This document shows positions 58,201 to 64,000 of a DNA stretch of 64,000 nucleotides, in pieces. The stretch covers positions 102,697,284-102,761,283 of the forward strand of contig OV884057.1 in NCBI GenBank assembly GCA_930367215.1, in the 5' to 3' direction. The notes under the pieces were generated by a model, which saw only the letters and a list, made by a program, of their open reading frames with translations, was not told the origin of the DNA and ran no database searches. The translations under genes were made by a program, and so were the position numbers. The stretch's first letter is position 1. Each line of letters starts with the position of its first letter. The DNA comes from Pollenia angustigena (taxonomy: Eukaryota; Arthropoda; Insecta; Diptera; Polleniidae).

Positions 58201-59293
58201 GTGGTACGAGAAATTAGATCAGAAATTAAAACAAATGAACATGACACCATCGAAGTGTGACCCGTGTGTGTATATGAACAAAGGTAAAAACAGCATCACG
58301 CTCATAGCTATTTATGTCGATGATCTTTTGGTAGCATCAAGCAATCAGAATATATTAAATAATGTAAAGTGCCAATTGGCCAACGTTTTTGAAATGAAGG
58401 ACTTAGGACCCATACAATTTTGCCTTGGAATCGAATTTAGTCGAGATCCAGAATCGGAAGCAATACGCATATCTCAATCAAAATATATTTAGCACCTTCT
58501 TGAAAGATTTGGCATGAAAGATTGCAAGCCCGTCAGTACCCCGATGAACGTCAGTGAGAAGCTTTGCAAAGAAATAAGCCCGAAGAATGAGAATGAAAAG
58601 CGGGAAGCTGAAAAATTGCCATATCAGGGTTTGATCGGTTCTTTAATGTACCTCGCTGTGTCCACCAGACCCGATATCGCACATGCCGTAAGCGTTTTAA
58701 GCCAATTTAACGTAAATTACGGAACAGCACATTGGACAGCGGCAAAAAGGGTACTACGTTATTTAAAGTATACCCAAAACGTCGGACTCGAGTACTCTTG
58801 CGGCAACAGGCCAGTGGAAGGATATGCTGATGCGGACTGGGGTTCGAACGTAGACGATAGGAAATCATATACAGGATATGCTTTTACCTATGCGAATGCT
58901 GCGATCAGCTGGGAGTCTCGAAAACAGAAGACCGTGGCCGTATCTAGCACTGAGGCCGAGTACATGGCTCTTTCAGACTCCACAAAAGAGGCCATATACT
59001 TTAAACGTTTTTCAAATGAAATCCTGGACAACAACAATCCAATTTGTATCTACAACGACAATCAGAGTGCTGAGAAATTATGTCGAAATCCAGTTTTTCA
59101 CAACAGAACCAAGCACGTGGATATTCGCCATCACTTCATACGTGATTCGATAGAAAGAGGTGAAGTCGACGTCAAGTATTTGAGGACAGATGACATGCCC
59201 GCTGATGTGTTAACCAAGGGGTTAGTGGCTCCAAAGCACATCAAATGTATAAATTCTCTGGGATTAAAATTATTTATTTTTATGACTATTTGA
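55265..59293 (+). pseudogene. copia Gag-Pol polyprotein, five lesions
   Basis: ATG 55265 opens Gag (MSYAAVKIDPLNKENFDTWK). A TAA follows at 55343, a frameshift near 55588, then Gag continues with the knuckle CHTCGKVGHMARDC (about 55943) and protease CLDSGASSHM (about 56090). Integrase has HEIFGH...CEIC, IHSDVC, RSDNGTEYV and NGVSERKNR. A TAG lies at 57094 and a frameshift near 57635. RT has KWALRTKYKMDGSVE, QLDFVGAYLNG and the catalytic IYVDDLLVA (about 58310). A TAG lies at 58490. RNase H has YADADWGS, SSTEAEYMAL and a final ADVLTKG. All active-site residues remain. The stop at 59293 lies 25 bp before the 3' LTR, next to a purine tract GAGGGGAAG. Confidence 0.95.
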
Positions 59294-59318
59294 ACATGAA
59301 GTCAGATTTGAGGGGAAG

Positions 59319-59512
59319 TGTTGGGAATATAACTAGTAACACAAATCTGGCATCATATTTGTTATTTACGCCTTATGGCAACCCTTGTTCTTTTACCTTT
59401 CTCTAGTATTCGTATTCTAACGTATTCTAAGTATAATAAGCTTTATTGAACAGTAACATTGTAAAACCTTGCTCTGCTTTTAACAATAAATAAATGAATT
59501 AACAAATCAACA
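59319..59512 (+). repeat. copia 3' LTR
   Basis: 194 bp, preceded by the purine tract GAGGGGAAG and followed by the TATTT duplication. Confidence 0.95.
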
Positions 59513-59517
59513 TATTT

Positions 59518-60160
59518 ACTATTCAAAATATGTTTACAGTTTAGTTATATAATATAAGAATTCAAATAAAAAACAAATACATACATATAAAAAACAATAA
59601 CAGCCCCCCAGTTGGAAAAATAGGCATAGACGCAAATGTCGTCAACGATGGCCTCAGCACATTTTAAAATAAGTCACCCATATAATATTGATGAAGACAA
59701 CTAAAGTAACCAAAAAGTATGTTTTGTCGTGCTGAAAATCATATTTAAACATGGGACTTGTTGTCAACATGGTTTTTTAAATTTTTGTTTTGGAAAAATA
59801 AGAAAACAAAACATTGTTTCTAATAAGACGTACTAAATTCCTTTGTTTTGTTCAGTTGAGTCTTGAAAGTCCTTGCGAATGGTGATATTAAGGTGCATGC
59901 AAAAATATTGTGTATGTAAACATTTTAATAAAGAAATATAATACCTGTTTTCGCTCTTGTAAGTAAAGTACCCTTGTAAACCCTATTAATAATGTGATAT
60001 TGTTAATTGTTATCCAAACTAGGTTTCCGGTAGAATCGATAAGTGGTTTAAAAACAGGAAAAGGAATTATAAACATTAAAATTAAATTGATGTTGTAAGT
60101 ATATAATCGATTTTCATTACAAACCTGATAACACTGTGCTAGATTTTGACATTTTTTATA
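59518..60160. other. Intronic DNA without recognised features
   Basis: AT-rich. A 62-codon minus-strand frame at 59888-60076 is hydrophobic but unsupported. No repeat partner seen in the window. Confidence 0.4.
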
Positions 60161-60164
60161 TCAA

Positions 60165-60225
60165 GCGGGGTACCTGACGGGCTAACCTAATTCGAATACG
60201 CTGATGGTGCTTGCCGTTTTTATCT
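60165..60225. repeat. Single arm of the 40-kb hairpin MITE family
   Basis: GGGGTACCTGACGGGCTAAC (then CTAATTCGAATACGCTGATGG) resembles the arms at 40020-40072. The opposite arm is not found, so this is a fragment. Confidence 0.5.
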
Positions 60226-60260
60226 TTGTTAAGCTCGTATTTTCGAGATATACTATTATT

Positions 60261-60400
60261 CACCCTTATTGTGTTTGGCGTATTTAAAATACGCCTACGA
60301 CTGTTTGGTAATAGATTAAAGAGAATGTGAACTTTTTTCCTTTAATCTATTACCAAACTGTCGTAGGCGTATTTTAAATACGCCAAACACAATAAGGGTG
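60261..60400. mobile_element. 140-bp near-perfect hairpin MITE, ATTATT duplication
   Basis: Arms of about 62 bp (CACCCTTATTGTGTTTGGCG ... GGTAATAGATTAAAG and inverse) differ at a single position around a loop of about 16 bp. Each arm contains its own 19-bp palindrome, GGCGTATTTAAAATACGCC. ATTATT flanks both sides (60255-60260, 60401-60406). Confidence 0.92.
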
Positions 60401-60449
60401 ATTATTATACAAGAACTTTTTAGGCAAAAAAAATTATTTTCGTATCCGA

Positions 60450-61312
60450 AAGATATAAACTAATAACGAATACTGCTACTTCTCCTAAACTTTATGGTTT
60501 ACCAAAAATCCACAAGGTTGGTTTTCCTTTGAGACCAATATTCTCTTTTATTAACTCACCTTCTTATGAATTGTGTAGATATTTAACGAATATTTTAAAA
60601 AGAATAACTGAAAATTCTATATATAATGTTAAAGTTTCATTGCAATTTAAAGAGAAGTTAAGTAATCATTGTATACAAAGAAATGAAAAGTTAATTTCAT
60701 TAGATGTGGTATCTCTATTTCCTAGTGTACCAGTCACTTTAGCACTTGAAATAAAAGAGCAAAAATGGAACATAATAGAGCAATATACGAAAATTCACAC
60801 GTGATTGTTTTTAAAATTTTAAATTTTTGTATAGAGGATAACAGATGGGACTTCCAATGGGATCTCCTGCTGCTCCAATTGTAGCAGATATTGTAATGGA
60901 AGGGTTACTTAATACATCCATTGAAAAATTAAATATCAAACCTAAAATAATGGTCAAATATGTTGATGACATATTCTGCATTATTAATGAATGTGGGGTA
61001 GATAACTTGTTAGACACGTTTAATGGGTTTAATAGTAATATTAAATTCACTTTGGAAACTCAAAATTAACTTTCTTGGATACTTTAGTAATAAGAAAGGG
61101 AAACAATTTGTTAATAGATTGGTATCAAAAACCAACAGCAACAGGCAGAATTATAAATTATTATGCAGGACACAGTAAAAGGATTATTATAAATACTGCT
61201 AGAAATTTAATTAATAGCTTACTAACAATTAGTGACAAGGTTTATCACAGGAAAAATATAATTAAAATTAGGGATATATTAAGGAAAAACAATGTTCCAA
61301 ATAGTTTAGGTA
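60450..61312 (+). pseudogene. Penelope-like retroelement RT fragment
   Basis: Three collinear pieces of one RT in shifted frames. Motifs: KLYGLPKIHKVGFPLRPIFS (about 60490-60545), LISLDVVSLFPSVPVTLAL (about 60693), GLPMGSPAAPIVADIVMEGL (60848), the catalytic KYVDDIFCI (60955), and FLDTLVIRKGN...IDWYQKPTATGRIINYYAGH (61070-61180). LPKIHK, PxGSPxSP-like and YVDD blocks with a following YxKPT...H segment are characteristic of Penelope-like elements. The N-terminus and the C-terminal GIY-YIG nuclease are absent. The right end is cut by a LINE tail at 61313. Stops and frameshifts make it a fossil. Confidence 0.85.
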
Positions 61313-61830
61313 GGTAGGTAGGTAGAAAGGCTGGTGTGAAGTCTCCTTTACACCTTCACCCAGAGACCATTATGTTCCATTGTGACTCCTTGTTTAGAGA
61401 AATCTGTATAAAGATAGAAATTAGGTGAAGTAACCAGCAAAAGAACAATTCAGAAAAGATAGATAGAAAAGAAGGTTTCGGACAAAACCCGAGATAGATC
61501 CTACTCAACCAAATTCGCCCTATGTGCGGCCAGCACCCAGTCTCTTCTCGCGCAGCCAGGCCATCCCTATTACGAATCCTATCAGATTCTCGAGTCCGCA
61601 ATACGAGACATCCCCTAATTCGCCCAGGAATACACTGCCCAGCCACCTCAGCCTACTGCACTGTAACCTGGGACACTGGCACAGAATGTGCTCAACCGTC
61701 TCCAGCTCTTTAGGGTCCTCACACAACATGCACATATCCGACAAGTCGGATCCCATCCTCACCGCCATCCTGCCTATCATACAGTGTCCCATGATAATTC
61801 CTATCATGGTACTAACGCAGACCTTACTCC
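61313..61830 (-). mobile_element. LINE 3' fragment with (TACC)n tail inserted in the Penelope-like element
   Basis: Minus strand encodes IIMGHCMIGRMAVRMG, then CMLCEDPKELETVEHILCQC and PRLQCSRLRWLG, the end of an RNase H domain and the CxxC...H...C knuckle of LINE ORF2 in I/LOA/R1-like clades. It is followed by a 3' UTR ending in tandem TACC units (61313-61325, seen as GGTAGGTAGGTAG on +). It is 5'-truncated at about 61830. Clade not resolved. Confidence 0.75.
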
Positions 61831-61831
61831 T

Positions 61832-61975
61832 AGGGATGAAACGATACCTCTAAGGTATCGATACTTTTACTCGATGTGGTATCGCTCGTAAAGTATCGAT
61901 ACCTACTTAGTATCGAAAAAAAAGTATCGATACTTACATACTTGTATCGGTACTTGTATCGGTTTGTATCATAAA
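61832..61975. repeat. TATCGATA-rich repeat, possible hAT end
   Basis: Starts TAGGGATGAAACGATACC and contains GTATCGATAC palindromes at about 61856, 61896 and 61923, plus several partial TATCG motifs. TATCGATA is the DREF/BEAF-type recognition sequence in flies. TAGGGATG resembles a hAT terminus, but no second end was found. Confidence 0.5.
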
Positions 61976-62408
61976 AGAATAGAAAGCAGCATTTAAAAAC
62001 GTTCCTATTAGTGTTTTAGTACTATACAATACAATAGGAACTACGACTCACTAAATTTTTTGTGCAAAACAAAAATTGTAAAGATTGACACCACTTTTAG
62101 ATACTACAAGTACCAATTTCCTCCCGAAAAATCTTTTTTATCTTAGGAAACAAAACTTTTATAGAACGTTCAGGATAACAACCTTTTATTTACCTTTTAT
62201 TCCAGAAATTAACAATGTCACAATGTATTTATTTTAAATGTAAATATGTATTTTATTTTTAAATTGATAAATATACAGTAGTTTTGACTTAACTGCCTTT
62301 TGTTTAAGTGCACTTTTCACCTAACTGCACAAAATTAATATTTTTAAAACCTTTTCTTTAGCTTCACTTCGGAAAATCAAATCTTGTAACGTTAATTTAA
62401 CTGCCTTA
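61976..62408. other. AT-rich spacer, nothing recognised
   Basis: No coding or repeat structure supported; 62270-62340 mentions only low-complexity T/A-rich DNA. Confidence 0.4.
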
Positions 62409-62680
62409 TACTCAATGCAAATGGATGAAACTTTGCGGGCATACATATTCCCGATGACAATACACGAATACATGGGCTTAGCCAGGATAAAATCTAGGGG
62501 GGGGGGGCAAACATTTTTTTTTTTGGTAAAATGCTTTTTTGACCGGATTTTACTCAATGGAAATGGATGAAACTTTGCAGGCATACATATTCCTGATGAC
62601 AATACACAAATACATGGGCGTTTCCAGGATAAAATCTAGGGGGGGGTCAAATTTTTTTTAAACGTTCTTTTTTAAGAAAA
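62409..62680 (+). repeat. 142-bp direct tandem duplication
   Basis: TACTCAATGCAAATGGATGA at 62409 recurs at 62551 (TACTCAATGGAAATGGATGA). Both copies continue through GCATACATATTCC, GATGACAATACAC and CCAGGATAAAATCTAGGGGG and end in a G run then a T run. Confidence 0.85.
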
Positions 62681-62890
62681 GCGTTTCTAAAAAAAATTTT
62701 TTTTAAATGTTCTTATTTGTCATTATTCTTTAAAATTCCATACAAATTTATTTTTTAAGTGCACTTTCTATACCTGCACATTTGAGATAAATGCCCCAAA
62801 GTTTTGAAATTTTAAAATTATTTTCATACAAAAAATCAAAGTTAGCTGCACTTTGACTTAACTGTCCAAAATACGTATTTTCTGTTATTA

Positions 62891-63523
62891 CACAGGTCAA
62901 CACGATTTTTGAGTCTGAGTTCTGTAACTCTGATTTTGATTACTTATGCCAAACTAAAGAAAGAAAAAATATTTTTATCTAATAAAGTTTGCTTTTGTAG
63001 ATACCAGAACGAAATTTCAACATTTATGGAAAAAGGTCTATTTTTCAATGTTAATCACATTTAAAATTAAAACAAGTTATGAATTATATATTTTAATTAA
63101 TTTTTATTATAAAAGACAGCACAAATAAACATAAAATAAGCTTCATAGGCTTCACAAAGTTTCTTATTTGATGATAAACTAGATTTTTTGGCTCTCACTT
63201 TAATAAACTCACCACAAACATACGCCTCGCGACACATAAAATACGATATTCCTCTAGAAAGCGCACTCGCATACTGCCATGACACTCTGCTACCTCTCAC
63301 TTCACACCCACAGTCCCTCTCACCCCTCTCTTGCATCATAAATGCAACGGCTTTTAAAAAAAGGTGCAGAACCGCCGTATATTTAGTTTTCATTATATTA
63401 AGTACAAAAGCAAACTTTATTTATTATTAATGGAGTTCCTGTTTACTTTTCCATTTATATAATCAGAAAATAATCACTAAATAAAAGACTCAAAAAAAAA
63501 AAATTTTTTTTTGTTGACCTGTG
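62891..63523. mobile_element. 633-bp MITE, CACAGGTCAACA ends, TTA duplication
   Basis: CACAGGTCAACA is perfectly inverted at 63512-63523, and TTA flanks both sides (62888-62890, 63524-63526). The interior has a GC-richer block (63210-63360, CT/CA-rich) unlike its surroundings. The opposing open frames there (63097-63393 minus, 63188-63430 plus) have no motifs and are not called as genes. A TTA duplication suggests a Harbinger-like origin. Confidence 0.8.
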
Positions 63524-63526
63524 TTA

Positions 63527-64000
63527 TTCTTCAAAATCCTTTTTACGTGCCTTTTGTATACCTGCATATTTATCATATTTTTGGGCAGTTGTAAAATATT
63601 TTCATTTAAAACATCAAAGTCAGCTGCTTACATAAAAAATTATGGTGTCCACTTTTTCACATAAATATCCAATTTAAGCTGTTTATAAAAACAAAAATCG
63701 CAAACAAGTCAAGTTGACATCATTATAATTCATTTATTTTGTTTGCATGTACCTACACTCATGAATTTGGTTTGCGGTTACAGCAACTTTACCACGATTA
63801 TATGAAAGGAATAGTTAATCTTAGGCCTGGAACAGAATAAAGTAGTTGTAGTAGTATCTAAAGCTGCCGAATGCTCTGTAGCGCAACTAAGTTTAAAATT
63901 TCGAATTTGCGTTTCAACTGCAACGACTTCTATAACTATGTATTCTGTTGACACTACTTTGAAACTGCCGTTTTTAACTTTCGATAGCTTGCAGAGCTAT
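63527..64000. other. Window end, nothing recognised
   Basis: AT-rich sequence without a supported gene or repeat, presumably still Nipped-B intron or its flank. Confidence 0.4.

Larger units (their letters stand above)
54874..59512 (+). mobile_element. Ty1/copia LTR retrotransposon, young, 4.6 kb
   Basis: LTRs 54874-55066 (193 bp) and 59319-59512 (194 bp), TGTTGGGAATATAAC...AACAAATCAACA, differ at only about two sites. TATTT is duplicated at 54869-54873 and 59513-59517. The primer site GGTTATGGGCCAAG matches the internal tRNA-iMet type used by copia. gag, protease, integrase, RT and RNase H lie in that order, integrase before RT, which defines Ty1/copia. Despite its youth the frame carries five lesions. 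Confidence 0.96.

Noticed and set aside
44879..64000. Further Nipped-B exons after 44878
   Set aside because: Every sizable frame downstream is explained by transposable elements or low-complexity sequence; none shows a splice-compatible C-terminal tail.

Overview
This window is eukaryotic nuclear DNA, very AT-rich and loaded with transposable elements. It comes almost certainly from a higher fly (cyclorrhaphan dipteran). The one host gene I recognise is the C-terminal third of the cohesin loader Nipped-B (Scc2/NIPBL). Five exons lie on the + strand (32985-33269, 39075-39310, 39383-39540, 43902-44565, 44627-44878). They join in frame through GT-AG introns into 531 codons of HEAT-repeat and C-terminal sequence. 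The rest, about 97.5 percent of the window, is intron or flanking DNA built from nested mobile elements. This resembles the pericentric, repeat-choked setting of Nipped-B in Drosophila, although the genus cannot be fixed from this sequence.

Layout. 1-10.65 kb: a Foldback-like DNA transposon whose inverted arms are arrays of a 182-bp repeat, surrounding a broken MULE/NOF-like transposase. Several small inverted-repeat elements (MITEs) sit in its left half. 10.9-14.4 kb: a transposase fossil on the minus strand split by a MITE, then a 973-bp Harbinger-like MITE with a TAA duplication. 15.1-25.2 kb: a complete but decayed Ty3/gypsy (412/mdg1-like) retrotransposon with LTRs, a CACC duplication, gag, pol and at least five nested insertions. 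25.5-27.0 kb: an inverted-repeat element carrying another insertion. 27.4-32.65 kb: a second Ty3/gypsy-type element with LTRs that look identical and a 928-codon open frame. That frame keeps SAP-Gag-protease and pieces of integrase but has lost reverse transcriptase, RNase H and the integrase core. Its 5' LTR alone is interrupted by tandem 565-bp repeats.

From 33 to 45 kb the Nipped-B exons alternate with introns. One intron is an inverted-repeat element nearly end to end. Another holds a LINE nested in a LINE. From 45.1 to 52.8 kb there is a 7.7-kb palindrome whose arms are arrays of a 469-bp repeat around a 1.4-kb loop that itself contains six 152-bp repeats. 53.7-54.9 kb holds MITEs. 54.87-59.51 kb is a young Ty1/copia element (LTRs about 99 percent identical, TATTT duplication, tRNA-iMet-type primer site) whose frame is nevertheless broken five times. 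60.2-63.5 kb contains hairpin MITEs, a Penelope-like reverse-transcriptase fragment cut by a LINE tail, a cluster of TATCGATA palindromes and a 633-bp MITE.

How it works together: host splicing must remove every element from the Nipped-B pre-mRNA. The elements themselves form a layered record in which each insertion interrupts an older one. Two independent large foldback structures with tandem-repeat arms, and a retrotransposon that kept Gag and protease but discarded RT, are the most notable features.
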